From: Saccharothrix espanaensis DSM 44229
Lineage (GTDB): Bacteria; Actinomycetota; Actinomycetes; Mycobacteriales; Pseudonocardiaceae
Assembly (NCBI RefSeq): GCF_000328705.1
Contig: NC_019673.1
Location: 6,572,001 to 6,636,000 of the forward strand
Reading direction: 5' to 3'
Length of the DNA: 64,000 nucleotides
This document shows, piece after piece, positions 8,926 to 17,357 of this stretch. The notes beneath the pieces were generated by a model. The model did not search any database. It saw nothing but the letters and a program-made list of their open reading frames with translations, and was not told the DNA's origin. Numbering within the stretch: the stretch's first letter is position 1; every line of letters begins with the position of its first letter. Both the position numbers and the translations under genes were made by a program.

Positions 8926-9270
8926 TCAGTTCCGGGCTGGGTCCTGCGCTCCCGCCGGGGTGTCGGGCTGCTCGCCCGCCGCGGCGGCCGCGTCGTCCTC
9001 CGCGGCCAGCGTGACGACGAACGCGGCCAGGTCCCGGAAGGTCTCGCCCTCCCGGAAGTTCTCGAAGCGCTCCAGCAGCTGCATCCCGGTGGTGTTCTCC
9101 AGTTCCAACAGGATCTGCACCATCGAGAACGAGTCGAGGTCCATCAGCGACTGCGGCTCCGGCACGTCCGGCTGCTCGGCGCAGATCAGCTGGGCGGTGT
9201 TGCGCACCATCTCCTCGACCTCGTCGACGAGCGTCAGGTCGACCTTCGCGGCGAGATTGTTGTCAGACAT
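8926..9270 (-). CDS. Discrete acyl (aminoacyl) carrier protein
   Basis: 114 residues. The phosphopantetheine attachment serine is S47 in SLMDLDSFSMVQILLELE; the motif reads DSF rather than the common DSL, as in some aminoacyl and D-alanyl carrier proteins. A helical core of about 80 residues is followed by an acidic, Ala-rich C-terminal tail (DDAAAAAGEQPDTPAG). The ATG at 9270 is chosen because the protein then starts just ahead of helix 1; the longer open frame upstream looks random. It is divergent from the GNAT/cysteate-synthase operon. No adenylating enzyme is next to it, so loading must come from elsewhere in the cluster or from the adjacent GNAT-like proteins. It may carry beta-alanine or taurine (inference from neighbours). 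Confidence 0.88.
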   Translation of the reverse strand: MSDNNLAAKVDLTLVDEVEEMVRNTAQLICAEQPDVPEPQSLMDLDSFSMVQILLELENTTGMQLLERFENFREGETFRDLAAFVVTLAAEDDAAAAAGEQPDTPAGAQDPARN

Positions 9271-9618
9271 GTCTTCAGTGGCTCCTTCACTTCTTCCGTG
9301 CGGCCGAGACGGCGTCGACACGTTCAGAATGCGAGATCGCGGGGATGGTCCTCGCCTTGCCCGTTCGCGCGGAACGGAGTGCGCCTTCGGCACGACTCAC
9401 GTCCGGCGGTGCTCCACCAGCGGGCGGGCAAGCGGCACCCCGGCTGACAGTAGGCAGCGCGGCCGACCCCGGTCAACAAACGAATCAGGTTGGCTCGCAA
9501 CGGTTTCCGCCGCCGGACTCGGGCCGCTTGCCGGCCCGGCCGGCTCGGGTACGCTGGCGATCCACCGGGGTCCGGCCACCCCCGTCCGCCTCAGAACCGC
9601 GAATACGGAGGGGGACCC
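9271..9618. other. Divergent promoter region between ACP and GNAT operon
   Basis: A 348-bp divergent region. Nothing looks coding on codon use. It must hold the promoters for the carrier protein (leftward) and for the GNAT/cysteate-synthase operon (rightward); no clear -35/-10 pair could be assigned. Confidence 0.35.
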
Positions 9619-10185
9619 ATGTCGCTCTTTCCCCACGTGCGAGCCAGAAGGGTCGAACTCCGTCCCGGAGTCGCCGCCGACGGCCTGCTCTTCTACCAGC
9701 TCCTGCTCCGGGTCGGAGTGGAGAACCTGCCCCCGCCCGCCCGGGTGGCCGGGCAGTTCTTCGACAACTCGGCCGCGCTGTTCCGGATCCAGCGGCGCGG
9801 CTCCGGCGAGGTCATCGGGTACGCCACGCTGCGCGAGCTCGGCCAGGCCGGGCACGTCCGGCTCGCGGTGTACGTCGAGAAGGACAAGAGCCGCCACGGG
9901 GTGTCCGGCGAAGCGCTGTACCTTGTGGTCAACTACGCCTTCGCGGCGTACGACGTGGACCGCATCCTGTGCCGCACCACCGAGGAGAGCTTCGCCTACG
10001 TGCGGGGCGCCGGCGACGACGACCAGAAGCCCATCGGGATCTTCCCGGGGCACCGCTACTTCCGCGGCCGCCTGCTCGACCTGCACCACTTCCTGGTCAT
10101 GCGGGACGAGTGGACCGCGTTCTGGAACGACGCCGAGCACCACATAGTCGGACCCGGCAGGTCGGTCACCGCCGCCGGCACGTGA
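9619..10185 (+). CDS. GNAT-like acyltransferase, first copy
   Basis: 188 residues with a GNAT-like layout: a first strand RARRVELRPGVAADG, a central VIGYATLREL strand, then a helix region ALYLVVNYAFAAYDVDRILCRTTEES, where GNATs keep their acyl-carrier binding and beta-bulge segments. The C-terminal part (GHRYFRGRLLDLHHFLVMRDEW) matches the usual peer-group pattern of a GNAT acting on a small substrate. The ATG has GGAGGGGGA upstream. It starts a three-gene operon with the cysteate-synthase homologue 15 bp downstream and a second GNAT-like gene after it. Both copies may use an acyl or aminoacyl carrier protein rather than acetyl-CoA; that is inference. Confidence 0.75.
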   Translation: MSLFPHVRARRVELRPGVAADGLLFYQLLLRVGVENLPPPARVAGQFFDNSAALFRIQRRGSGEVIGYATLRELGQAGHVRLAVYVEKDKSRHGVSGEALYLVVNYAFAAYDVDRILCRTTEESFAYVRGAGDDDQKPIGIFPGHRYFRGRLLDLHHFLVMRDEWTAFWNDAEHHIVGPGRSVTAAGT

Positions 10186-10200
10186 CGCCGGAGGAATCGC

Positions 10201-11493
10201 ATGTCCGCAAGCCGCCCGCCCGACGGGCACTACCTGCTGTCGTGCCGGGTCTGCGGCCGCCGCCAACCCGACGACGGCCTGCTGCTCGACTGCCCCGCAC
10301 AGCACGAACCCTCGTTGCTGCACACCGAGTACCGCGCGACCGCACTGGTCCCGCGGGCGACCGAGCGGGGCCTGTTCCGGTACCGGAACTGGCTGCCCAT
10401 CAGCAGGACGCTGCCGGACGCGGGCGCGACGGTCACCTACCGGAGCACCACCGGCGTGGCCCGGCACCTCGGCATGGACGATCTGTGGATCGCGTTCAAC
10501 GGGTACTGGCCGGAGCGCGACGCCCGGCTGACCACCGCGACCTTCAAGGAACTGGAGGCGTTCACCGTCCTCGGCCGCTGCCCGACGTCGAGCGCACCGC
10601 TGGTGATCGCGTCGGCCGGCAACACCGCCGCGGCCTTCGCCGAGCTGTGCTCCAAGCACGAGATCGGGTGCGTGCTGGTGGTTCCGGCGAGCGGTCTGGC
10701 GAAGCTGCGGTTCGCCGAGCCGCCGCACCCGTGCGTCCGCCTGATCGCGCTGGACCGGGCGACCTACTCCGACGCCATCGCGTTCGGCGACTCGATCGCC
10801 CGGGAGCACGGGCTGCCGCTGGAGGGCGGGACCCGCAACGTCGGTCGGCGGGACGGCTTGGCGACCGTGCTGTACAACGCCGTCGAGGCGATGTCCGACC
10901 TGCCCGAGTTCTACTTCCAGGGCATCGGCAGCGGAGCCGGCGCCATCGCGGTGCACGAGGCCGCGCAGCGCCTCGCCCGCGCCGGCCGGGCGGGTCCGCC
11001 ACCGCGGCTCATGCTGTGCCAGAACGCGGAGTTCAGCCCGGTGCGCGCCGCGTGGCACGCCGGCCCGACCCCGCCCGAGGACCGGGCGCTGATCGACGCG
11101 GTCTACGCCGACGAGCTGACCAACCGGCGGCCGCCCTACGCCGTGCGCGGCGGGCTGCGCGACTGCCTGACCGAGAGCCGCGGCGAGGTGCTGGTGGCCG
11201 ACGCCCGCTCGGCGCGTGCCGCCGCCGCGGTGTTCCGCGACCTGGAGGGCATCGACATCGAGCCGGCCGCCGCGGTCGCGCTGGCCTGCCTGCGCGACTC
11301 CGTGCTCGCCGGGACGACGCCGAGGTCGGCCAAGGTGCTGCTCAACGTCACCGGCGGCGGACGGGCCCGCCGGGAGCACGAGCACGACCTGGCCACCGCG
11401 GTACCGGACCTGCGCGTCGACCACGCCGAGGTCGGCTCGGCGTCGGTGACCAGGGCGGTGGAGAAGCTGATCAACTCCCTCGCCCGCGTGTGA
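10201..11493 (+). CDS. Cysteate synthase family PLP enzyme (threonine-synthase fold)
   Basis: 430 residues. Cysteate synthase of methanogens makes L-cysteate from O-phosphoserine and sulfite. The family marks I recognise are all here: an N-terminal CRVCG...DCP cysteine cluster (C15, C18, C31), NWLPI, FNGYWPERDA, the PLP lysine K116 in TATFKELEAF, ASAGNT at 137-142, GGTRNVGRRDG, YFQGIGSGAGAIAVHEA, TNRRPPYAVRGGL and LEGIDIEPAAAVA. Agreement across the whole length, from memory of the archaeal family, is much closer than to ordinary threonine synthase. The enzyme sits between two GNAT-like genes, with PanD and an ACP nearby, suggesting it feeds a sulfonated amino acid to the cluster. An alternative is a related beta-replacement on phosphoserine with another nucleophile. 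Confidence 0.82.
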   Translation: MSASRPPDGHYLLSCRVCGRRQPDDGLLLDCPAQHEPSLLHTEYRATALVPRATERGLFRYRNWLPISRTLPDAGATVTYRSTTGVARHLGMDDLWIAFNGYWPERDARLTTATFKELEAFTVLGRCPTSSAPLVIASAGNTAAAFAELCSKHEIGCVLVVPASGLAKLRFAEPPHPCVRLIALDRATYSDAIAFGDSIAREHGLPLEGGTRNVGRRDGLATVLYNAVEAMSDLPEFYFQGIGSGAGAIAVHEAAQRLARAGRAGPPPRLMLCQNAEFSPVRAAWHAGPTPPEDRALIDAVYADELTNRRPPYAVRGGLRDCLTESRGEVLVADARSARAAAAVFRDLEGIDIEPAAAVALACLRDSVLAGTTPRSAKVLLNVTGGGRARREHEHDLATAVPDLRVDHAEVGSASVTRAVEKLINSLARV

Positions 11494-11540
11494 CGAACCG
11501 ACTTTCCTTACCACGGAACAAAGATCGAGGTGGCGAACCC

Positions 11541-12074
11541 GTGCTCTTCCCGTACTCCGAGTCCAAGCGGATCACCCTGACCCCGGCGGCTCCCGAAGAC
11601 GGCCCGGCCGTCTACGACGTCCTGCTCCGGCTGGGCCGCAGGACCCTGCCGCCGCTGGACGTCTTCCTGGCCGGCTACACCCACGGCGTGGACGCGCAGT
11701 TCCTGGTGCGGCACCGCGACGACGGCGAACTGGTCGGCGTGACGACCCTGTCCGAGCAGGAGACCGCCGGCCACATCCTGGCCTCGGTGCACGTCAACGC
11801 CGAACAGCCGGTGGCGATCGCGGCGGACGCCACGGCGCTGACGGTGAACTTCGCCTTCGCCAACTGGCGGCTGCGCAAGGTCTACCTCCAGTCCCACGAG
11901 GGCGACCTCGACGCGCTCGGGTTCGGCGACCGGCCCGCGGAGCTGGTCCGGGAGGAGGCGGTGCTGCCCGACCACCTGTACTTCCAGGGCCGGCGCTGGG
12001 ACATGCACGTCTACGCGGTGTACCGCGAGCAGTGGGACGAGCACGGCGTGGAGTGGCTCAACCAGATCGTCTGA
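11541..12074 (+). CDS. GNAT-like acyltransferase, second copy
   Basis: 177 residues, start GTG 11541 with GAGGTGG upstream. Same fold pattern as the gene at 9619 and clearly a paralogue in layout (LFPYSESKRITLTPAAPEDG against LFPHVRARRVELRPGVAADG at the N-terminus), but diverged in the middle. The segment DATALTVNFAFANWRLRKVYL corresponds to the carrier-binding helix of the first copy. The end DMHVYAVYREQWDEHGVEW again resembles GNATs. It closes the operon; a strong terminator follows. Function is unknown beyond probable acyl transfer. Confidence 0.75.
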   Translation: MLFPYSESKRITLTPAAPEDGPAVYDVLLRLGRRTLPPLDVFLAGYTHGVDAQFLVRHRDDGELVGVTTLSEQETAGHILASVHVNAEQPVAIAADATALTVNFAFANWRLRKVYLQSHEGDLDALGFGDRPAELVREEAVLPDHLYFQGRRWDMHVYAVYREQWDEHGVEWLNQIV

Positions 12075-12086
12075 CCGACCACGACA

Positions 12087-12138
12087 ACGAACGCGGTGGG
12101 CGGTGCACTCCGGGGAGTGCGCCGCCCACCGCGTTCGT
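12087..12138. terminator. Bidirectional terminator hairpin between GNAT2 and panD
   Basis: A near-perfect 25-bp inverted repeat (arms 12087-12111 and 12114-12138, one G-U type mismatch) with a tiny loop, sitting exactly between two converging genes. It has no T-run, as is usual in actinomycetes. Confidence 0.85.
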
Positions 12139-12162
12139 CCCGGCGTTGGCCGCCCGGTCACG

Positions 12163-12585
12163 TCAGACGGCGGTGTCGACCTCGTCGCCGCGCATCGTGT
12201 CGGTGCCCGGGATCGCGGCGGCCGCGTCGGCCCCGGAACCGAGCACGACGTTCTTCTCGTCCACGAAGACCACGCGCGGCACCAACTCGTCCGCCTCTTC
12301 CTCGGTCACCATGCAATAAGCGATGATGATGACCACGTCGCCGACCTGGACCAGCCGCGTGGACGGCCCGTTCACGCCGATGATCCCACTACCGGCCGGC
12401 CCTTTGATGACATAGGTGGAAAAGCGGCTGCCGTTGTTCAGGTCGACCACGGTGACCCGCTGCCCGGCCCTGATCTCGGCCGCCTCCATCAGGTCCTCGG
12501 CAATGGTCAGGGAACCGACGTAATGTAGATTCGCCTGGGTGATCGTGGCGCGATGAATCTTCGACTTGAGCATTTCCAAGTACAT
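12163..12585 (-). CDS. panD: Pyruvoyl-dependent aspartate 1-decarboxylase
   Basis: 140 residues; converts aspartate to beta-alanine after self-cleavage to form the pyruvoyl group. The cleavage site G24-S25 is in HYVGSLTI, and K9, R54, T57 and Y58 ([10 protein letters not shown]) fall at the same positions as in the E. coli enzyme. The ATG has AGGAGGAG upstream. The gene stands alone on the minus strand, not beside panB/panC as in pantothenate operons, so it is probably a second, pathway-specific copy. Beta-alanine could be a building block. Because cysteate is the sulfonic analogue of aspartate and a cysteate-synthase homologue is adjacent, taurine is an alternative product (inference). Confidence 0.93.
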   Translation of the reverse strand: MYLEMLKSKIHRATITQANLHYVGSLTIAEDLMEAAEIRAGQRVTVVDLNNGSRFSTYVIKGPAGSGIIGVNGPSTRLVQVGDVVIIIAYCMVTEEEADELVPRVVFVDEKNVVLGSGADAAAAIPGTDTMRGDEVDTAV

Positions 12586-12930
12586 CGGCTCTCCTCCTGG
12601 CGAACCCGCGACCGGGTGCTGGTGCGGCCCTGCGGGCGGATCGGGCGATCGGCCCCAGGTTACCCAGCGGGCCCCGGCCGGGGCCATATTCCGGGGAGCC
12701 CGACCGAGCCGCCGGCGGTCCCGCCGGCGGGACACCCGAATGCCTTGTGGTGGCGCATTCGACATGGTTTCCTGGGGTTCGTTGAAATCGTGCCCGGAAC
12801 CGCCGGCGCACGGGGCGGCGGACGGTTCACGGCCCGGTCGCGGAAACCACTCCGAATTGCCCCCCGGCGCTGCGTGCGAGTCCATCAGTCGGCCACCCGG
12901 TGGCTGACCACCCGGAGGAGTCCCACCTCG
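12586..12930. promoter_or_regulatory. Divergent region panD / sugar operon with palindrome
   Basis: A 345-bp divergent region that must hold the promoter of the plus-strand sugar operon and of panD. It contains the perfect palindrome GTCCCGCCGGCGGGAC at 12718-12733, nearly identical to the one at 4921-4936, and a GGCCCCGGCCGGGGCC inverted repeat at 12670-12685. No gene is seen. Confidence 0.45.
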
Positions 12931-14040
12931 ATGACGCTGTATGTCTGGGGTTATTCGCTGGAGTACGAGAAAGAACGCGACGACATCCTCGACGCGGTCG
13001 ACTCGGTCTTTCGATCAGGCCGGCTGGTGCTCGGTCCGAGCGTCCAGGCGTTCGAGGAGGAGTTCGCCGCCTACCACGGCGTCGCGCACTGCGTGGGCGT
13101 CGACAACGGCACGAACGCCATCGTGCTCGGCCTGCGCGCCCTCGGGGTCGGCGCCGGCGACGAGGTGATCACGGTGTCGAACACCGCGGCACCGACCGTG
13201 GTGGCGATCGACGCCGTGGGCGCCACGCCGGTGTTCGTCGACGTCGACCGCGACACCTACCTGATGCGGGTCGACCAGGTGGAGGCGGCGATCACCAGCC
13301 GCACCAAGTGCCTGCTGCCGGTGCACCTCTACGGGCAGTGCGTGGACATGGCGCCGCTGGAGGCCATCGCCGCCCGGCACGGCCTGCCGATCCTGGAGGA
13401 CTGCGCGCAGGCGCACGGTGCCCGCCACCACGGCCGGGTCGCCGGGTCGATGGGCAGGGCCGCGGCGTTCTCCTTCTACCCGACCAAGGTCCTCGGTGCC
13501 TACGGCGACGGCGGCGCCACGATCACCACGGACCGCGAGGTCGAGGAGAACCTGCGCCGGCTGCGCTACTACGGGATGGAGAGGGTCTACCACGTCGTCT
13601 CGACGCCCGGTTACAACAGCCGGCTCGACGAGGTGCAGGCCGAGATCCTGCGCCGCAAGCTCACCCGCCTCGACAGCTACGTCGCCCGTCGCCGGGTGAT
13701 CGCCGCGCGGTACGAGGAAGCGCTCGCCGGCACCGGGATCGTGACGCCGAAGACGGCTCCCGGCAACGACCACGTGTACTACGTCTACGTGGTGCGCCAC
13801 CCCGAGCGGGACCGGATCATCGAGGCGCTCAAGGCCAAGGACATCTCGCTGAGCATCAGCTACCCGTGGCCGGTGCACACCCAGACCGGGTTCGCGCACC
13901 TCGGCTACGCCAGGGGTTCGCTGCCGGTCACCGAAGAGGTCGCCGACCAGATCTTCTCGCTGCCGATGTTCCCCTCGCTCACCGACACCGAGCAGGAGTT
14001 CGTCATCGACGCGCTGCGCGAGGCGCTGGCGACGGTCTGA
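12931..14040 (+). CDS. dTDP-sugar 3-aminotransferase (DegT/DnrJ/EryC1/StrS family; EvaB type)
   Basis: 369-residue PLP aminotransferase that would place an amino group on a keto-deoxysugar, with glutamate as donor. The aspartate that contacts PLP is D157 in [10 protein letters not shown] and the Schiff-base lysine is K186 in [16 protein letters not shown], the usual family signatures; the C-terminus has the [12 protein letters not shown] element. Start ATG 12931 follows GGAGGAG. First gene of the plus-strand sugar operon, followed by 2,3-dehydratase, epimerase and C-methyltransferase, which points to 3-amination. C-4 amination cannot be excluded from sequence alone. Confidence 0.9.
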   Translation: MTLYVWGYSLEYEKERDDILDAVDSVFRSGRLVLGPSVQAFEEEFAAYHGVAHCVGVDNGTNAIVLGLRALGVGAGDEVITVSNTAAPTVVAIDAVGATPVFVDVDRDTYLMRVDQVEAAITSRTKCLLPVHLYGQCVDMAPLEAIAARHGLPILEDCAQAHGARHHGRVAGSMGRAAAFSFYPTKVLGAYGDGGATITTDREVEENLRRLRYYGMERVYHVVSTPGYNSRLDEVQAEILRRKLTRLDSYVARRRVIAARYEEALAGTGIVTPKTAPGNDHVYYVYVVRHPERDRIIEALKAKDISLSISYPWPVHTQTGFAHLGYARGSLPVTEEVADQIFSLPMFPSLTDTEQEFVIDALREALATV

Positions 14041-14114
14041 CCGCGGACGGTCCGGCCGCACCGCGCTCCTCGGCCCACCGCCGAGCGCCGCAACGACAGG
14101 GAGGGCTCATCCGG

Positions 14115-15521
14115 ATGAAGCGATTCGCCATCCCCCACGGGGACTTGGACAACCGGCTCTGGACGCCGGGGGGCTCGTTGACCTCCACCGCCGAGTTCCA
14201 CGACTGGTGGGCCGACCGGCACGCGGCCGGCCACTTCGTCGTCGAGCGGGTTCCGTTCTCCGCGCTGCGGGAGTGGAGCTTCGAGCCGGGCACCGGGAAC
14301 CTCGGCCACGCGAGCGGTCGCTTCTTCACCGTCGAGGGGCTGGAGATCCGCGAGGGCGGGCGGGTGGTCAAGGCGCAGCCGATCATCAACCAGCCGGAGA
14401 TCGGCATCCTCGGCATCGTGGTCAAGGAGTTCGACGGGGTGCTGCACTGCCTGATGCAGGCCAAGATGGAGCCGGGCAACGTCAACACCCTCCAGCTCTC
14501 GCCGACCGTCCAGGCCACCCGCAGCAACTACACCCGGGTGCACCGCGGCACCGGGACCCGCTACCTGGAGCACTTCATCGGCCCCGGTCGCGGCCAGGTG
14601 CTGGTGGACGTGCTGCAGTCCGAGCAGGGGGCCTGGTTCTGGCGCAAGCGCAACCGGAACATGGTCGTGCTGGTCACCGGCGACGTGCCGGTGCACGAGG
14701 ACTACTGCTGGCTGAGCCTGGCCCAGATCGGCGAGCTGACGCACGTGGAGAACCTGGTCAACATGGACGCCCGGACGGTCCTGTCGTGCATGCCGTTCGC
14801 GGTGCCCGACGAGGCCGCGGCGTCGACCGGGGAGCCGTTCCGGGACGCGTTGATCAACTCCTACCAGTACCAGCCCGAGGAGACCGGCGCGCCGGCGCTG
14901 CACACCGCGAGCGAGATCCTGAGCTGGTTCACCGAGGCGAAGACCGGCTGCGACTGGTCGGCCCGGCTGGCGCCGCTGGACGCGGTGCCCGGCTGGTCGC
15001 GCGACGACCGGGAGATCGGCGACGACGCGGGCGAGGACTTCCGCATCATCGGCGTCTCGGTCGAGGCCGGCACCCGGGAGGTGAAGAGCTGGACCCAGCC
15101 GCTGCTGTTCCCGCGCGGGCAGGGTCGGGCCGCGTTCCTCGCCCGGCCGATCGACGGCGTGCTGCACCTGCTCGTGCAGGCCCGGCCCGAGCACGGCCTG
15201 CTGGACATGGTGGAGATGGCCCCGACCGTGCACCTGCTGCTCGGCGAGGACCTGTCGGACGTGCCGCCGTTCGTCCGCGACGCCCTGGCGTCCGACGGCG
15301 CGAAGGTGCGCTACGACAACGTGCTCTCCGAGGAGGGCGGGCGGTTCTTCAACGCGCTGACCCGCTACCAGGTCATCGAGGTCGGCGAGGACGTGCCGGT
15401 CGAGGTGCCGCCGAACTTCTGCTGGCTGACCGTGCGCCAGCTGATCGACCTGCTGCGGCACGGGCACTACCTCAACATCGAGGCCCGCAGCCTGCTCGCC
15501 TGCATCCACAGCCTGTGCTGA
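14115..15521 (+). CDS. NDP-hexose 2,3-dehydratase (EvaA/EryBVI/TylCVI type)
   Basis: 468 residues, the normal length. Removes water from an NDP-4-keto-6-deoxyhexose, opening the route to 2,6-dideoxysugars. The protein has the internal duplication of this family: the first half contains LVDVLQSEQGAWFWRKRNRN and the second VLSEEGGRFFNALTRYQV, with CWLSLAQIGEL and CWLTVRQLIDLL at equivalent positions. The ATG at 14115 has AGGGAGG 11 bases upstream. Its presence shows that at least one sugar made here is deoxygenated at C-2. Confidence 0.92.
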   Translation: MKRFAIPHGDLDNRLWTPGGSLTSTAEFHDWWADRHAAGHFVVERVPFSALREWSFEPGTGNLGHASGRFFTVEGLEIREGGRVVKAQPIINQPEIGILGIVVKEFDGVLHCLMQAKMEPGNVNTLQLSPTVQATRSNYTRVHRGTGTRYLEHFIGPGRGQVLVDVLQSEQGAWFWRKRNRNMVVLVTGDVPVHEDYCWLSLAQIGELTHVENLVNMDARTVLSCMPFAVPDEAAASTGEPFRDALINSYQYQPEETGAPALHTASEILSWFTEAKTGCDWSARLAPLDAVPGWSRDDREIGDDAGEDFRIIGVSVEAGTREVKSWTQPLLFPRGQGRAAFLARPIDGVLHLLVQARPEHGLLDMVEMAPTVHLLLGEDLSDVPPFVRDALASDGAKVRYDNVLSEEGGRFFNALTRYQVIEVGEDVPVEVPPNFCWLTVRQLIDLLRHGHYLNIEARSLLACIHSLC

Positions 15522-15624
15522 GCGCGGCGGCGGACGGGTCGGCGGCGGTGTGCGGGAGGGCGGCCGGCCGATACCCTCGATTCCCGCGAAAACCCTTGGG
15601 AGCTGGTGGAAAGTGGTGCCGACG

Positions 15625-16236
15625 ATGAAGATCACCGAGACGTCGATCCGGGACGCCTACCGGATCCACCCCGAGCTCCACCCGGACCGGCGCGGCCGCT
15701 TCCACGAGGCGTTCCGGGCCGGCGAGCTCTCCGCGGCCATCGGCTACCCGTTCGTGGTCGGCCAGGCGAACTACTCGGTCAGCGTCAAGAACACCCTGCG
15801 CGGCATCCACGGCACCACGCTGCCGCCGGGCCAGGCCAAGCTGGTCACCTGCGTGCGCGGCGCGGTGATGGACGTGGCGGTGGACCTGCGGGTGGGCTCG
15901 CCGACCTTCGGCGCCTACGAGGTGACCTACCAGGACGAGGACTCCGGCGTCGCGGTGTACCTGGCCGACGGCCTCGGCCACGCCTTCCTGGCGCTGACCG
16001 ACGACGCCTGCATGAACTACCTGTGCTCCGAGGAGTACGTGCCCGGCACCATGATCATGGTCGACCCGCTGGACCCCGACATCGGCATCCCGTGGAACCT
16101 CACCGACCCGCCGGTCATGTCGGACAAGGACGCGGGCGGGCTGTCGCTGAAGGACGCGGCGTCCTCCGGGCTGCTGCCGACCTACGACGAGTGCCTCGCG
16201 CACTACGCGGCGCTGAGGGCGGCATCGCCGTCGTGA
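15625..16236 (+). CDS. dTDP-4-keto-6-deoxyhexose epimerase (RmlC cupin family; EvaD type)
   Basis: 203 residues, a standard-length RmlC-like cupin. The catalytic histidine is H62 in LRGIHG, with D87 in VAVDLRVGSPTFG and Y137 in SEEYVPG near the acid/base positions; the ending MVDPLDPDIGIPW is typical. Epimerisation at C-5 (and possibly C-3) implies an L-sugar product. The ATG at 15625 is used here, but GTG codons at 15613 and 15616 are better spaced from the GGGAG at 15598-15602 and could be the real start. Middle gene of the sugar operon. Confidence 0.9.
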   Translation: MKITETSIRDAYRIHPELHPDRRGRFHEAFRAGELSAAIGYPFVVGQANYSVSVKNTLRGIHGTTLPPGQAKLVTCVRGAVMDVAVDLRVGSPTFGAYEVTYQDEDSGVAVYLADGLGHAFLALTDDACMNYLCSEEYVPGTMIMVDPLDPDIGIPWNLTDPPVMSDKDAGGLSLKDAASSGLLPTYDECLAHYAALRAASPS

Positions 16237-16303
16237 CCGCCGGCCGCGCCACCGCGCCGACCCGACCCGTCCTTTCCCCTCTGACCAGCGGAGTTCCTTC
16301 CCC

Positions 16304-17299
16304 ATGAAGAACATCGGCCCGGATCGGCGGCTACGTGTAGGGGTGGTCGGGTGCGCGGAGATCGCCGGGCGGCGGACCCTGCCCGCGATGGTCGCGAACC
16401 CCGACATCGAGGTGGTCGCGATCGCCAGCCGGGACGAGGGGCGCGCGCGGGAGTTCACCGACCGGTTCGGCGGCTCGCCGCTCAAGGGGTACAGCGCCCT
16501 GATCGACCGCGAGGACGTGGACGCGATCTACAACCCGCTCCCCCTGCTGCTGCACGCGGAGTGGACCGAGCGCGCGTTGACCGCCGGCAAGCACGTCCTG
16601 GTCGAGAAGCCGATGACCGACAGCCACAAGGAGTCGAGCCGGCTCATCGAGCTGGCCCGGGCCAAGGGTCTCGTGCTGATGGAGAACTACATGTTCCTGC
16701 ACCACTCGCAGCACAGCGAGGTGCGCCGCATGGTGGACGGCGGGGCCATCGGCGAGCTGCGCGGCTTCTCCGCCGCGTTCACCTTCCCGCCCAAGCCCGC
16801 AGGCGACATCCGGTACCAGCCCGGGGTCGGCGGCGGGGCGTTCCTCGACTTCGGCGGCTACCCGGTCAAGGTGGCGATGTACTTCCTCGGCAACGACCTG
16901 CGCATCGGCGGCGCGGTCTTCCGGGAGCACCGCGACTTCGGCGCGGTGCTGTCCGGGGAGGTCCTGCTCTACACGCCGGCCGGGATCACCGCCCACCTCT
17001 CGTTCGGCATGGAGCACTCCTACCGGAACAGCTACCGGCTGATCGGGAGCACCGGCCGGCTGCTGCTCGACTGGGTCTTCACGCCGCCCGAGACCCACCG
17101 GCCGGTGGTCCGGGTCGAGCGGCAGGACCACCGCGAGGAGTTCGTGCTGCGAGCCGACCACCAGTTCGCCAACGCCATCAGCGCGTTCGTGCACGCCGTG
17201 CGCACCGGCCAGGACCTGCGGCCGCAGCACGAGGACGCGCTGGAGCAGATCACCCTGCTGGAGGGCATCCAGCGGCAGGCCGCGCACATCAGGGTCTGA
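16304..17299 (+). CDS. Gfo/Idh/MocA oxidoreductase, likely NDP-sugar 3-ketoreductase
   Basis: 331 residues. N-terminal Rossmann fold with GVVGCAEIA at 13-21, then the family's EKP motif at 101-103 with K102 as likely active-site lysine, and the C-terminal sheet domain with GGGAFLDFGGYPV. Proteins of this family reduce the 3-keto group left by the 2,3-dehydratase in deoxysugar pathways (KijD10 is an example). Since the operon also encodes a 3-aminotransferase, this enzyme probably serves a second, neutral dideoxysugar drawn from the same intermediate. That would agree with three glycosyltransferases. GGAG lies 12 bases upstream of the ATG. Confidence 0.87.
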   Translation: MKNIGPDRRLRVGVVGCAEIAGRRTLPAMVANPDIEVVAIASRDEGRAREFTDRFGGSPLKGYSALIDREDVDAIYNPLPLLLHAEWTERALTAGKHVLVEKPMTDSHKESSRLIELARAKGLVLMENYMFLHHSQHSEVRRMVDGGAIGELRGFSAAFTFPPKPAGDIRYQPGVGGGAFLDFGGYPVKVAMYFLGNDLRIGGAVFREHRDFGAVLSGEVLLYTPAGITAHLSFGMEHSYRNSYRLIGSTGRLLLDWVFTPPETHRPVVRVERQDHREEFVLRADHQFANAISAFVHAVRTGQDLRPQHEDALEQITLLEGIQRQAAHIRV

Positions 17300-17357
17300 G
17301 CGCGACCCCCTCGTCCGACGTGCTGTGTTGCCAGTTCCGACCTACCAGGAGCTACCA

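Noticed and set aside
8069-10147. 692-residue plus-strand frame across the PH-domain and ACP genes
   Set aside because: It crosses intergenic gaps and lies antisense to three real genes; composition is that of a shadow frame.
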